From an uncultured Lachnospiraceae bacterium (GTDB lineage Bacteria > Bacillota > Clostridia > Lachnospirales > Lachnospiraceae), in assembly GCA_900549665.1 (NCBI GenBank), contig URPH01000003.1, positions 53,606-117,605 on the forward strand: a stretch of 64,000 bases of DNA, read 5' to 3'. The notes under the pieces are model-generated. The model saw only the letters and a list, made by a program, of their open reading frames with translations. It had not been told where the DNA came from and searched no databases. This document shows positions 9,215 to 18,789 of the stretch, piece by piece; positions within the stretch are counted from its first letter, which is position 1; every line of letters starts with the position of its first letter. Made by a program: the position numbers and the translations under genes.

Positions 9215-9988
9215 CTATACCTTTCCAAGCTGGTTGACTGCCGTATCCAGCGTCTCATCAATGGTCTGGATCACCTTTTGGTTGCTTTCATAGGTACGGG
9301 TCGCACTGATCAGTTCAACCATTTCCTTGACAACCTGTACATTGGACGCCTCCAGATAGCCCTCAAAAATCCGGGCATTGGATGTTGTCGGTGTCGCACC
9401 GTCTATCGGCTGGTAATAATTTTCTCCGTAATGCTCCAGATAATTGTAATCTTCAAAATCCTGAAGCCCGATTCTGGCGGCTGCACGGTCATTTTGATAT
9501 ATGGTGCCGCTCTCATCAATTCTGGCATTCGCCAGAGGATCCAGCTTAATGCGCTTCCCGCTCTGATCCAGAACATAATCTCCGTCTTTTGTCACAAGAT
9601 ACCCATCCACATTGAGTGTAAAGGAACCGTCTCTTGTATATTTGGTACTGGTTTCACCGGCTTTGTTGGTAAATTCCACACAGAAAAAACCGTCTCCCGA
9701 TAATGCCAGATCATAAGTATTGTCGGTGGTCTCAAATGCTCCCTGGCTGTAATCCACATAATTTTCGCCTATTTTGACACCCAAATTCATCGTACCGATG
9801 TATTTGGCGCGGGCAGCCGATGTCTGATCCTTGATCTTGTGTGCAAGCACCGCATCAAAGGCTTCACTGGTAGAACCCTCTTTTTTGAAACCTGTTGTGG
9901 CTGCGTTTGCCAGATTGTTGGCAATCACATCGACTTTATTTTGTTGGTTTAACATGCCGGTATAAGCAGTATATAGACCTTTTACCAT
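9215..9988 (-). CDS. flgF: Flagellar basal-body rod protein, FlgF/FlhO type
   Basis: Second rod-family protein, 257 aa, with the N-terminal signature NNLANAATTGFK and C-terminal region TRTYESNQKVIQTIDETL. The sequence is shorter than the FlgG paralogue next to it and resembles FlhO/FlgF. Its ATG at 9988 directly abuts the mreB stop codon at 9989, so the two genes are almost certainly co-transcribed and perhaps co-translated. The arrangement mreB/mbl-flgF-flgG matches mbl-flhO-flhP in Bacillus. It builds the proximal/distal rod outside the membrane after export by the flagellar type III system. Confidence 0.9.
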   Translation of the reverse strand: MVKGLYTAYTGMLNQQNKVDVIANNLANAATTGFKKEGSTSEAFDAVLAHKIKDQTSAARAKYIGTMNLGVKIGENYVDYSQGAFETTDNTYDLALSGDGFFCVEFTNKAGETSTKYTRDGSFTLNVDGYLVTKDGDYVLDQSGKRIKLDPLANARIDESGTIYQNDRAAARIGLQDFEDYNYLEHYGENYYQPIDGATPTTSNARIFEGYLEASNVQVVKEMVELISATRTYESNQKVIQTIDETLDTAVNQLGKV

Positions 9989-10987
9989 TTAGAAATCCCC
10001 TTTATAATCAGCAAGAATCTCAACGTATTTACCTGTTCCGACAGCAACGCATGTCATCGGATCCTCTGCCGTCATGGTATGGATACCGGTCTTGGCTTCG
10101 ATCAGATCCTCCAGTCCGCGCAGTAATGAACCGCCTCCGGTCAGGACAATTCCCCTGTCCGCGATATCCGCAGCCAGCTCCGGCGGTGTCTGCTCCAGCA
10201 CGCTGTGGATGGTTTCGATGATCTGTGCTGTTGTTTCTTTTAAAGCTTCTTCTGTTTCTTCACTTGTAACCTGTACTGTCTTGGGAAGACCGGTTACCAG
10301 ATCACGGCCTCTGACATCCAGAGTATCAACCTCCGGGCGCTTGTAGGCTGTACCGATTTTGATCTTTAAATCCTCTGCTGTTCTTTCACCGATCAGCAGA
10401 TTGTGTTTTTTACGCATATAACGTACCAGAGCTTCATCAAAATCATCACCTGCAATTTTGATGGATGCGCTGATAACAGTTCCCTTTAAGGAAATGACAG
10501 CGATGTCGGATGTACCGCCGCCGATATCAACGATCATATTGCCGCAGGGCTTGGAAATATCAATTCCTGCTCCGATTGCTGCTGCGATAGGCTCCTCGAT
10601 CAGCTTGACATCTCTGGCACCTGCGGAATAGGTGGCATCCTCAACAGCCTTTTTCTCAACTTCTGTGACGCCACTGGGTACGCAGACAACAACTCTGGGC
10701 TTTTTGAAGGATTTTCTGCCCAATGCCTTCTGGATGAAATATTTCATCATTTTTTCTGTTACACCATAATCGGAAATAACTCCCTGTCTCAAGGGTCTGA
10801 CTGCTGTAATATTGCCCGGTGTACGTCCGAGCATCAGTCTGGCATCCTCTCCGATCGCTTTGATCTTGTCTGTATCTCTGTCAAAAGCAACAACGCTTGG
10901 CTCTTTTAAGACAACACCCTTGCCTCTGATATAAACTAAAATACTTGCTGTTCCTAAGTCAATTCCGATATCAGTGTCTCTCATCAT
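9989..10987 (-). CDS. mreB: Rod-shape actin homologue MreB/Mbl
   Basis: Actin-like cytoskeletal ATPase that guides lateral wall synthesis. The phosphate-1 loop DIGIDLGTAS is at residues 5-14, the adenosine motif GGGSLLRGLEDL is near the C-terminus, and MVDIGGGTSD forms phosphate-2. At 332 aa it is full length. The gene has its own strong promoter and a single downstream partner set of flagellar rod genes, the position of mbl in Bacillus, so Mbl is the more exact orthologue name. Start choice: two ATG codons in tandem (MMRD); the second may be used equally well. Confidence 0.95.
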   Translation of the reverse strand: MMRDTDIGIDLGTASILVYIRGKGVVLKEPSVVAFDRDTDKIKAIGEDARLMLGRTPGNITAVRPLRQGVISDYGVTEKMMKYFIQKALGRKSFKKPRVVVCVPSGVTEVEKKAVEDATYSAGARDVKLIEEPIAAAIGAGIDISKPCGNMIVDIGGGTSDIAVISLKGTVISASIKIAGDDFDEALVRYMRKKHNLLIGERTAEDLKIKIGTAYKRPEVDTLDVRGRDLVTGLPKTVQVTSEETEEALKETTAQIIETIHSVLEQTPPELAADIADRGIVLTGGGSLLRGLEDLIEAKTGIHTMTAEDPMTCVAVGTGKYVEILADYKGDF

Positions 10988-11115
10988 GGTTCCAAATCCC
11001 TTTCTATAAACATTCTGTCTGTATGAACACCTTTTTGAACCGGTTTGTATCCTGCAATCTCCGAGGAATCCATTTTGCGCTTCTACGGCTATTATCTAAT
11101 TACACATATAGATGA

Positions 11116-11144
11116 ATTATAGCGCACTCCTTATAGTTTTTCAA
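11116..11144 (-). promoter_or_regulatory. Promoter of mreB-flagellar operon
   Basis: A sigma-A-type promoter on the minus strand: -35 TTGAAA at 11139-11144, 17-bp spacer, -10 TATAAT at 11116-11121. It lies about 130 bp before the mreB start, leaving a long untranslated leader (11109-10988) in which I see no clear structure. Confidence 0.8.
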
Positions 11145-11171
11145 AGGGTTTTGAGGAATTTTATATTATTT

Positions 11172-11225
11172 TAAAAAATGCACAGAAAAGAAAACCAGTA
11201 TCCGTCTGATTTCTTTTTTGTGCAT
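11172..11225 (-). terminator. Terminator after uvrA
   Basis: On the minus strand a long stem (AUGCACA plus an A/U-rich extension pairing with its complement) is followed by a run of T residues. It lies about 70 bp after the uvrA stop and just upstream of the mreB promoter. The 304-bp gap 10988-11291 holds only this terminator, the promoter and the mreB leader. Confidence 0.75.
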
Positions 11226-11291
11226 CCATGCTGTTTATTATATCGGAGCAATTCCGGAAAACCTTAATCCTTCTGTAAAAATTTCTGTACT

Positions 11292-14147
11292 TTATGATTC
11301 TTCGGCTTTCTTTGCTTTTTTGAGCATCTTATCCACATAAATACCGGTATAAGACTTGGGATTTTTGGCAATTTCTTCCGGTGTACCGGCCGCAATCACG
11401 GTTCCGCCGCCGTCTCCGCCTTCCGGCCCCATATCGATAATATAGTCAGCCGCCTTGATGACATCCAGATTGTGCTCAATAACCACAACCGTATTGCCAC
11501 CCTCCGCCAGCCTGTGCAGAATATCCACCAGCTTGTGCACGTCGGCAAAATGCAGACCGGTTGTCGGCTCATCCAGAATATAAATGGTCTTTCCGGTACT
11601 CTTGCGGGACAATTCGGCCGCTAACTTGATACGCTGCGCCTCTCCTCCGGACAGCGTGGTTGAGGGCTGTCCCAGCTTGACATAGGAAAGCCCCACATCG
11701 TACAGGGTCTGGATCTTATTGCGGATCGAAGGTACATGTTCAAAGAAATGCAGAGCCTCCTCAACCGTCATATCCAGTACGTCAAAAATATTTTTCCCTT
11801 TATACAGACATTCCAGTGTCTCGCGGTTGTAACGCTTTCCGCCACAAACCTCACACGGCACATAGACATCCGGCAGAAAGTGCATTTCGATCTTGATAAT
11901 ACCGTCTCCGCCGCAGGCTTCGCATCGTCCGCCCTTGACATTGAAGCTGAAACGTCCCTTCTGATAGCCTCTTTCCTTGGCATCTGTCGTACCCGCAAAA
12001 AGATCCCGGATCATGTCAAACACACCGGTATAGGTAGCCGGATTGGATCTCGGAGTACGCCCGATCGGTGACTGGTCAATCGCGATGACCTTATCTAAAT
12101 TTTCCACGCCCTCGATAGCCTTGAACCTGCCGGGAATCGTATGTGCCCGGTTCAGCTTTTTGGCAAGTGCCTTGTAAAGGATCTCATTGACGAGGGAGGA
12201 TTTGCCGGAACCGGATACCCCAGTCACACAGGTAAACACACCCAGCGGAATATTGACATTGATATTTTTGAGGTTGTGCTCACTCGCTCCCTTGATACGC
12301 AAAAATCCCTTGGGAGTGCGGCGCACGGCAGGAACCGGAATCCGGATCTTACCACTCAGGTACTGTCCGGTAACAGACTCTTCTACCTCCATGATCTCTT
12401 TCGCGGTTCCGCAGGCTACAACCTCGCCACCGTGGCTTCCTGCTCCCGGCCCGATATCCACGACATAATCTGCCGCCAGCATGGTATCCTCATCATGCTC
12501 TACAACGATCAGGGTATTGCCCAGATCCCGCAGATTTTTAAGCGCGGCGAGCAGCTTGTCATTGTCTCTCTGATGCAGTCCGATACTCGGCTCATCCAGA
12601 ATGTAGCATACGCCGACCAGGCCGGAGCCGATCTGCGTAGCCAGACGGATCCTCTGGGCTTCACCACCGGACAAAGACGCTGTTCCCCTTGCAAGAGACA
12701 GATATTCCAGACCGACATCCTTTAAAAAGCCGATACGTGCGCGGATCTCCTTGAGGATACGCTCACCGATCATCGCCTGCTGGCTTGTCAGAGTCATTTC
12801 CTGCAGAAAGTGATACAGATCACCGATGGATAAAGAAGTAATATCATATATATTTTTGTCGCAAATAGTAACCGCCAGAGATTCCCGCTTCAATCGTCTG
12901 CCCTTGCACAACGGACATGGCGTGATACGCATAAAAGCCTCATACTCAGCCTTCATGGTCTCCGAACCGGTCTCACGGTACCGTTTCTGGACATTGCGGA
13001 TCAGTCCTTCAAAGGCAATGGGATATACCCCGCGTCCACGCTGGCCTTCATATTCCACCATGACCTTTCTGCCGTCCGTTCCGTTGATCAGAATATCATG
13101 GACAGCCTGTGAATAATCCTCAAACGGCGTATCCAGATCAAAATCATATTCCTCGCATAGAGCCTGTAAAACAGCATTGGCAAAGCTTCCCTTGTTGTTG
13201 CAGGACTGCCAGCCCATCACAGTAATGGCTCCCTGATTGATGGACAGACTCTTATCCGGTATCATGAGATCCTCGTCAAATTCCATCCGGTATCCCAGAC
13301 CGGAACAATCCGGACAGGCTCCGAAAGGATTGTTGAACGAAAAGCTGCGTGGCTCGATCTCGTCGATACTGACCCCACAATCCGGACAGGAAAAGCTCTG
13401 TGAAAAGGTCATTTCCTCTCCGCCTACAACATCAACCAAAAGGATACCCTCTGCAAGTGCCAGTGCATTTTCCGCCGAATCGGTCAGACGCTTTTCAATG
13501 CCTTCACGGACAACCAGACGATCCACAACGATTTCTATATTGTGCTTGATATTTTTTTCCAGCTTGATATCATCGGAAAGATCATACAGATTGCCGTCTA
13601 CACGCACTCTGACATACCCGCTCTTTTTGGCACGCTCAAAGACCTTGGCATGCTCACCCTTTCTGCCCCTCACAACAGGAGCCAGAATCTGGATACGTGT
13701 CCCCTCTTCCAGCTTCATGATCTGATCGACCATCTGATCGACCGTCTGCTTGGAAATCTCCCTGCCGCAGACCGGACAATGCGGAATACCGATACGCGCA
13801 TATAAAAGACGGAAATAATCATATACCTCCGTCACGGTTCCGACCGTAGATCTGGGATTGCGGTTTGTTGATTTCTGGTCAATGGAAATAGCCGGGGAAA
13901 GCCCCTCTATCTTTTCAACATTTGGCTTTTCCATCTGTCCGAGGAACTGCCTCGCGTAGGAAGACAGTGATTCCATATATCTTCTCTGACCTTCTGCGTA
14001 GATCGTATCAAAAGCCAGTGATGACTTGCCCGATCCGGAAAGACCGGTAAAAACGATCATCTCATTACGCGGGATATCCAGATCTATATTTTTCAGGTTG
14101 TGCTCTTTTGCACCTCTTATTTTGATAAATTCCTGCTCTTTTGCCAT
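11292..14147 (-). CDS. uvrA: Excinuclease ABC subunit A (UvrA)
   Basis: Damage-sensing ATPase of nucleotide excision repair, acting with UvrB. It has two ABC modules: Walker A GLSGSGKS near residue 35 and GVSGSGKS in the second half. Two ABC signatures (SLSGGEAQRI and TLSGGEAQRI) and the insertion zinc knuckles (CPVC, CPDC..CPDC, CEAC..CEVC) are present. The 951-residue length is normal. It follows uvrB after about 100 bp on the same strand, so the SOS-type promoter before uvrB probably serves both. Confidence 0.98.
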   Translation of the reverse strand: MAKEQEFIKIRGAKEHNLKNIDLDIPRNEMIVFTGLSGSGKSSLAFDTIYAEGQRRYMESLSSYARQFLGQMEKPNVEKIEGLSPAISIDQKSTNRNPRSTVGTVTEVYDYFRLLYARIGIPHCPVCGREISKQTVDQMVDQIMKLEEGTRIQILAPVVRGRKGEHAKVFERAKKSGYVRVRVDGNLYDLSDDIKLEKNIKHNIEIVVDRLVVREGIEKRLTDSAENALALAEGILLVDVVGGEEMTFSQSFSCPDCGVSIDEIEPRSFSFNNPFGACPDCSGLGYRMEFDEDLMIPDKSLSINQGAITVMGWQSCNNKGSFANAVLQALCEEYDFDLDTPFEDYSQAVHDILINGTDGRKVMVEYEGQRGRGVYPIAFEGLIRNVQKRYRETGSETMKAEYEAFMRITPCPLCKGRRLKRESLAVTICDKNIYDITSLSIGDLYHFLQEMTLTSQQAMIGERILKEIRARIGFLKDVGLEYLSLARGTASLSGGEAQRIRLATQIGSGLVGVCYILDEPSIGLHQRDNDKLLAALKNLRDLGNTLIVVEHDEDTMLAADYVVDIGPGAGSHGGEVVACGTAKEIMEVEESVTGQYLSGKIRIPVPAVRRTPKGFLRIKGASEHNLKNINVNIPLGVFTCVTGVSGSGKSSLVNEILYKALAKKLNRAHTIPGRFKAIEGVENLDKVIAIDQSPIGRTPRSNPATYTGVFDMIRDLFAGTTDAKERGYQKGRFSFNVKGGRCEACGGDGIIKIEMHFLPDVYVPCEVCGGKRYNRETLECLYKGKNIFDVLDMTVEEALHFFEHVPSIRNKIQTLYDVGLSYVKLGQPSTTLSGGEAQRIKLAAELSRKSTGKTIYILDEPTTGLHFADVHKLVDILHRLAEGGNTVVVIEHNLDVIKAADYIIDMGPEGGDGGGTVIAAGTPEEIAKNPKSYTGIYVDKMLKKAKKAEES

Positions 14148-14249
14148 TTTATGCCTCTTTTATTTTGTCTTTTCCCAATTTCAAAAGTCTTATCGTGCAA
14201 GCACAAACGACTTTTTGACCCCGATTTCATTCTGATGGAGCATCATACT

Positions 14250-16250
14250 TTAGTCATCCAGTTCTTCCAGATGATTTTTGAGTTCCACCATTTTGTCACG
14301 CAGCTCTGCGGCAGCTTCGAAATTGAGGTCTGCAGCAGCCTTGCGCATCTCCTTCTGGATCTTTCCGATCAGCTTTTCCAGCTCTTCCCTGCTCATGGAT
14401 TCCGGATCTTTTTCAAAGCTCATTTCCTCTTTGGCGATCGTCCTGGATATACTGATCAGATCTCTGACTGCTTTTTTGATCGTGGTAGGTGTGATGTGAT
14501 GCTCTTCATTGTATGCCATCTGGATCTTGCGTCGTCTGGCGGTCTCTTCAATAGCCACCTTCATCGAATCGGTCATATTGTCCGCATACATGATCACATG
14601 TCCTTCCGCATTGCGGGCTGCTCGTCCGATCGTCTGGATCAGGGAGGTAGCCGAACGTAAGAAGCCCTCTTTATCCGCATCAATGATCGCAACCAGGGAA
14701 ATCTCCGGAATATCCAGACCTTCCCTTAAGAGGTTGATACCGACAAGGACATCAAAAACATCCAGCCGCATGTCGCGGATGATCTCTGCCCTTTCCAGGG
14801 TATCAATGTCGGAATGCAGATACCGGACACGGATGCCGATCTCTTTCATATAATCCGTCAGATCCTCTGCCATCCGCTTGGTCAGGGTCGTGACAAGTAC
14901 CTTGTTCTTTTTGGAGATTTCTTTGTTGATCTCTGCGATCAGATCATCGATCTGGCCTTCTACCGGACGTACAAAAACCTCCGGATCCAGCAGTCCCGTC
15001 GGACGGATGATCTGCTCTGCGCGCAGCATTTCATGCTCCTCTTCGTAAACCGAGGGCGTCGCAGAGACAAACATCAGCTGGTCGATCCGGCTTTCAAACT
15101 CTTCAAAATTGAGCGGCCGGTTGTCCAGGGCGGAGGGCAGGCGGAAGCCATAATCCACCAGTGTCGTCTTGCGCGACCGGTCTCCGAAATACATACCGCG
15201 GATCTGCGGTACTGTGATATGCGACTCATCGATAATGATCAGAAAATCGTCCTTGAAGAAATCGATCAATGTATGCGGCGGCTCTCCGGCCTTCATCCCA
15301 CTTAGGTGACGGGAATAATTTTCGATACCGCTGCAAAAGCCGGTCTCTCTCAGCATTTCCACATCAAAATTGGTACGCTCGGAAACTCTCTGTGCCTCCA
15401 GAAGCTTGTCCTCACCCTTGAAATATCTGACCCGTTCCTCCAGCTCGGCCTCAATATCCTTGCAGGCACGGTTGATCTTTTCCTGTGGAACAACATAGTG
15501 GGATGCCGGAAAGATGGAAACATGCTGCAGCTGCGTCATCACCTTGCCAAGCAGAGGATCCACCTCGCAGATACGGTCAATCTCATCTCCGAAAAACTCG
15601 ACGCGGATCAGATAATCTCCGCCCTGTGCCGGATTGATCTCAATAGTGTCGCCCCTTACACGGAAGCAGCTGCGATCCAGATCCATATCATTGCGCAGGT
15701 ACTGGATCGCGATCAGCTCATGAATGACCTCATCACGGTCCTTTTGCATGCCGGGACGCAGCGACACGATCATTCCCTCATAATCATCGGGGCTTCCCAG
15801 TCCATATATACACGAAACCGAGGAAACCACAATCACATCCCTGCGTTCTGCCAGGGATGCGGTCGCCGACAGCCTCAGCTTGTCAATTTCATCATTGATG
15901 GACGAATCCTTTTCTATATAAGTGTCAGTAGAAGGCACATATGCCTCCGGCTGGTAATAATCATAGTATGAAACAAAATATTCAACCGCATTCTCCGGAA
16001 AGAACTCTTTAAATTCCGAATACAGCTGTCCCGCCAGCGTCTTGTTGTGGGCAATGATCAGCGTCGGCTTGTTGAGCGCCGCGATCACATTGGCCATTGT
16101 AAAGGTCTTGCCGGAGCCGGTTGCTCCAAGCAGGGTCTCGAACTGATAGCCTTTCCGAAATCCTTCTACCAGTTGGCTGATCGCCTGCGGCTGGTCTCCG
16201 GTCGGCTCATACGGTGCATGTAATTTAAAAACAGACTGTTCCTCTGGCAC
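14250..16250 (-). CDS. uvrB: Excinuclease ABC subunit B (UvrB)
   Basis: Central helicase-like subunit of nucleotide excision repair, loading on the damage site with UvrA. Walker A GATGSGKTFT lies near residues 42-51, the damage-binding beta-hairpin YYDYYQPEAYVP near 95-106, and the C-terminal UVR motif for UvrC contact is in the last 40 residues (LEKLIGKIQKEMRKAAADLN region). Length 666 aa is typical. A LexA-type operator lies about 140 bp upstream. Gene order uvrB-uvrA as in Bacillus. Confidence 0.98.
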   Translation of the reverse strand: MPEEQSVFKLHAPYEPTGDQPQAISQLVEGFRKGYQFETLLGATGSGKTFTMANVIAALNKPTLIIAHNKTLAGQLYSEFKEFFPENAVEYFVSYYDYYQPEAYVPSTDTYIEKDSSINDEIDKLRLSATASLAERRDVIVVSSVSCIYGLGSPDDYEGMIVSLRPGMQKDRDEVIHELIAIQYLRNDMDLDRSCFRVRGDTIEINPAQGGDYLIRVEFFGDEIDRICEVDPLLGKVMTQLQHVSIFPASHYVVPQEKINRACKDIEAELEERVRYFKGEDKLLEAQRVSERTNFDVEMLRETGFCSGIENYSRHLSGMKAGEPPHTLIDFFKDDFLIIIDESHITVPQIRGMYFGDRSRKTTLVDYGFRLPSALDNRPLNFEEFESRIDQLMFVSATPSVYEEEHEMLRAEQIIRPTGLLDPEVFVRPVEGQIDDLIAEINKEISKKNKVLVTTLTKRMAEDLTDYMKEIGIRVRYLHSDIDTLERAEIIRDMRLDVFDVLVGINLLREGLDIPEISLVAIIDADKEGFLRSATSLIQTIGRAARNAEGHVIMYADNMTDSMKVAIEETARRRKIQMAYNEEHHITPTTIKKAVRDLISISRTIAKEEMSFEKDPESMSREELEKLIGKIQKEMRKAAADLNFEAAAELRDKMVELKNHLEELDD

Positions 16251-16347
16251 AAATATTACCTCCGATAAATTTGCTTATAATCCCAACTTGATATCCACGA
16301 ATTGCTCCGCTACAAAGTAGCTTATGCAATTCTGTAAGCATCTATAA

Positions 16348-16376
16348 AATATAACACATTTTTTTTAATTTGTATA
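16348..16376 (-). promoter_or_regulatory. Possible uvrB promoter
   Basis: On the minus strand, -10 TATATT at 16348-16353 and a weak -35 TATACA at 16371-16376 with a 17-bp spacer. The LexA box sits about 10 bp upstream of the -35. The -10 is good and the -35 poor, so confidence is moderate. Confidence 0.5.
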
Positions 16377-16386
16377 GAGTTTTATC

Positions 16387-16398
16387 GAACATTTGTTC
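16387..16398. promoter_or_regulatory. LexA/DinR SOS box upstream of uvrB
   Basis: The 12-bp palindrome GAACATTTGTTC matches the Gram-positive LexA (DinR) consensus GAAC-N4-GTTC, with a C on the left flank as in the extended form. It lies beside the likely uvrB promoter, which predicts SOS induction of uvrBA as in Bacillus. Confidence 0.85.
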
Positions 16399-16440
16399 CT
16401 TGTTTGTGAGCATTTCCGCAGGCTCAGTAAACATGGCAAA

Positions 16441-16483
16441 ACAAAACAGACCTCCCGTGAAAACATTTTCCACCGTGGTCTGT
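16441..16483 (-). terminator. Terminator after the GT14-type gene
   Basis: On the minus strand ACAGACC pairs with GGTCTGT across a second, inner complementary segment, followed by a T-rich tract. It ends the pucR-ftsEX-M23-S41-glycosyltransferase cluster. Confidence 0.75.
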
Positions 16484-16491
16484 CATGCAAG

Positions 16492-17397
16492 TCAAATTTC
16501 TTTATGACCGGGCCATAATTCTTTTTTTATGCGGTCTCTGAGTCTGCCCGATTCCTTTCCATGGAACTTTCTTGCGAATACGCAGTTGCTCCCGGCTAAC
16601 TCTTCAAAATCACCATCATCCAGATAAACCGGGCTGCCTCCGTCCCCTCTCGTCCAGTTCATATAGCGAAGCTCCCTGTCTATGATCCGTTCCTTCCATT
16701 TTCCGTCACAAAACGCTTCATTCAACAGAAGCGTGTGAAAAAAGAATTCCTCGGGAAGTTGGCACCGGTATAGATCCTTTTCGTACTCCGGATGCACTTT
16801 GAGGTAATCCAGAATATCCTTTGCCGCCCCGGCAGGCATGGATATATATACCAGCCCCTTGTATATGTGTGTAAACGCTCCCAGATGTGATCTTTTAATT
16901 CCGATCAGTCTTTGAAAGCGCACTGTCATATCCTGTATCAGCCACAGAATTTTATTTTTGACATTTTTATCCTGAAAAAAATTGTAATAGTAATATCTTT
17001 TTTGAACCTGCTCATTAAAATCCTTTTGATCAATATAGCTCAGATAAATATGCTCATCCTCTACAAAACGATCGTGGATATCCGCCGGATCCACCAGTGG
17101 AAAGTCTTCTCCCGTAAGCATATGGATATAGGATACTTCTTCATCCGCAACAGCCTTTTCCATCAGCGAGAGCAAAGCCTTGACATGATTGTATCCGCCC
17201 CATGCTATGGAATACTCCTTGTATGCCACGCATCCATCCAGCCGGTTCAGACTGTCAAGCTCTGCATCCCCAAGCTGTTTACTCTTTTTGTCCACATGGA
17301 TCCAGACACGGTCTTTTTCACATAAAAAAGAGGCCAGTTCATGTACTGCATCAAAATCCTTGTATGCAGTTATTAAATAGGCCTGTTTTTTATACAT
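16492..17397 (-). CDS. GT14-type (core-2/I-branching) glycosyltransferase
   Basis: Resembles the Branch/core-2 I-branching beta-1,6-N-acetylglucosaminyltransferase family (GT14): it begins with AYLITAYKDFDAVHELASFL, contains VWIHVDKKSK near residues 31-40, and has the SYIHMLTGEDFPL block that replaces DxD sites in this family. Length 301 aa. No signal peptide or membrane helix is obvious, so it is probably cytosolic, acting on an activated or lipid-linked sugar. It is the last gene of the ftsEX cluster and lies 72 bp after the S41 protease. The acceptor and sugar cannot be told from sequence; a surface polysaccharide or wall polymer is likely by family. Confidence 0.85.
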   Translation of the reverse strand: MYKKQAYLITAYKDFDAVHELASFLCEKDRVWIHVDKKSKQLGDAELDSLNRLDGCVAYKEYSIAWGGYNHVKALLSLMEKAVADEEVSYIHMLTGEDFPLVDPADIHDRFVEDEHIYLSYIDQKDFNEQVQKRYYYYNFFQDKNVKNKILWLIQDMTVRFQRLIGIKRSHLGAFTHIYKGLVYISMPAGAAKDILDYLKVHPEYEKDLYRCQLPEEFFFHTLLLNEAFCDGKWKERIIDRELRYMNWTRGDGGSPVYLDDGDFEELAGSNCVFARKFHGKESGRLRDRIKKELWPGHKEI

Positions 17398-17469
17398 TGC
17401 ATTTCCTCTGATATCAAAGAGGCCAAAATTCCTTTGACCTCCATATTATGATCTGTAAAAAATTATTAT

Positions 17470-18771
17470 TTATTCACTAATTCCGATCTCTTGTCTCAAA
17501 ATCTCTTTGGCACGGTTTAACTGATTGTCAACACCTTCATTGATATAAGCTTCTTTGTCCAGCTCCAGTACCTCATCCGGCTCAATTCCGACACCATGGA
17601 TGTCGTTGCCCTTTGGTGTGTAATAATGGCTGATCGTAAGCTTCAATGCCGAACCATCGGAAAGTGAGAAGATTTTCTGGACGATACCTTTTCCAAAGGT
17701 AGTCGTACCCAGAATGGTTCCAACTCCATAATCCTTGACAGAGCCTGCCAGGATCTCGGAAGCACTGGCACTGTTGCCATTGACCAGTACAACGAGCGGC
17801 ACCTGAATCTCATGACTGCCGTCACAGCTGTATTCCTTGCGATTGCCGTCCCGGTCCTCGGTATATACCACAAGTCCCTTGGGCAGGATCTGATTGGCAA
17901 TTTCCACGACTGTTGACAGGCTTCCGCCCGGATTGTCGCGAAGGTCGATCACAAGTCCCTTCATGCCTTCCTGATAGGCCTCGCTCAGATAATTCTCAAA
18001 TTGTCCGGAGGTCACTTCGTCAAATTCGGCAATCTGGATATAGGCGATCTTGTCATCATCCATATTGTATGCAACAGTCGGTGTTTCTATTTTGCGTCTT
18101 TCTACATTGATGGTCAGGTAATCCAGTTCACCCTCCCGGTAGATCGTAAGCTCCACACTGGTGTGCTCCGGTCCCTTGATATAAGTGACAATATCACTGG
18201 TCTGAACCTTGTACATATCCTGTCCGTCAACCTTGACGATGATATCATCAGGCATAAGTCCGGCCTCTTTTGCCGGAGAATTGTCCATACACTTGGAAAT
18301 CTTGCAGTAGTCGCGCGTCGTATCATAACCGATATATGCACCGATGCCATAATAAATGCCTTCTGTCGATTCCATGATATCCTCCAGCTCCTCCGGAGAA
18401 TAATATGTCGAATACGGATCTCCCAGTCCTTCTACCAGTCCGTGGTACAGACTGTCTTCCAGATCATTCTGGCTCACATCATTGAGGTAATATGCATCAA
18501 TCCCCTCTTCCAGCTTTTGCAGCTTGGAAATCGTTGCCGAATTGATGGCCGAATCCCCATCTTTATAAGCTACAGTTGTCTTAGACTGCAATAAGATAAA
18601 TATCATCGCCAGCAGACCTGCCACGGCGGCTCCGATCAACAGACCGACGGCAAACGGCACAATCTTTCCGCCCTTTTTACCATCCTGTCCGTCACCACCC
18701 GGCTGCGAAGACTTCTGCATTTGCTGCATTTGTTGCATCTGCTGTATTTGTTGTTGATTCTGATCTTCCAA
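17470..18771 (-). CDS. S41 family C-terminal processing protease with PDZ domain
   Basis: CtpA/CtpB-like membrane-anchored serine protease acting outside the membrane. The N-terminal 35 residues are unusually rich in Gln and Met (repeats of QQM), followed by a membrane helix (about 37-62), a PDZ domain around 140-215 and the S41 catalytic domain. The catalytic serine lies in NGNSASASEI and the lysine in TTFGKGIVQ. Length 433 aa. It follows the M23 hydrolase by 18 bp, a common pairing with ftsEX. It may process a wall or division protein; no substrate is indicated. Confidence 0.93.
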   Translation of the reverse strand: MEDQNQQQIQQMQQMQQMQKSSQPGGDGQDGKKGGKIVPFAVGLLIGAAVAGLLAMIFILLQSKTTVAYKDGDSAINSATISKLQKLEEGIDAYYLNDVSQNDLEDSLYHGLVEGLGDPYSTYYSPEELEDIMESTEGIYYGIGAYIGYDTTRDYCKISKCMDNSPAKEAGLMPDDIIVKVDGQDMYKVQTSDIVTYIKGPEHTSVELTIYREGELDYLTINVERRKIETPTVAYNMDDDKIAYIQIAEFDEVTSGQFENYLSEAYQEGMKGLVIDLRDNPGGSLSTVVEIANQILPKGLVVYTEDRDGNRKEYSCDGSHEIQVPLVVLVNGNSASASEILAGSVKDYGVGTILGTTTFGKGIVQKIFSLSDGSALKLTISHYYTPKGNDIHGVGIEPDEVLELDKEAYINEGVDNQLNRAKEILRQEIGISE

Positions 18772-18789
18772 TGTATCCTACCCTCTATC

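Noticed and set aside
17400..17440. Terminator between the S41 protease and the glycosyltransferase
   Set aside because: A 9-bp stem is present, but no T run follows, and a ribosome site lies right after it.
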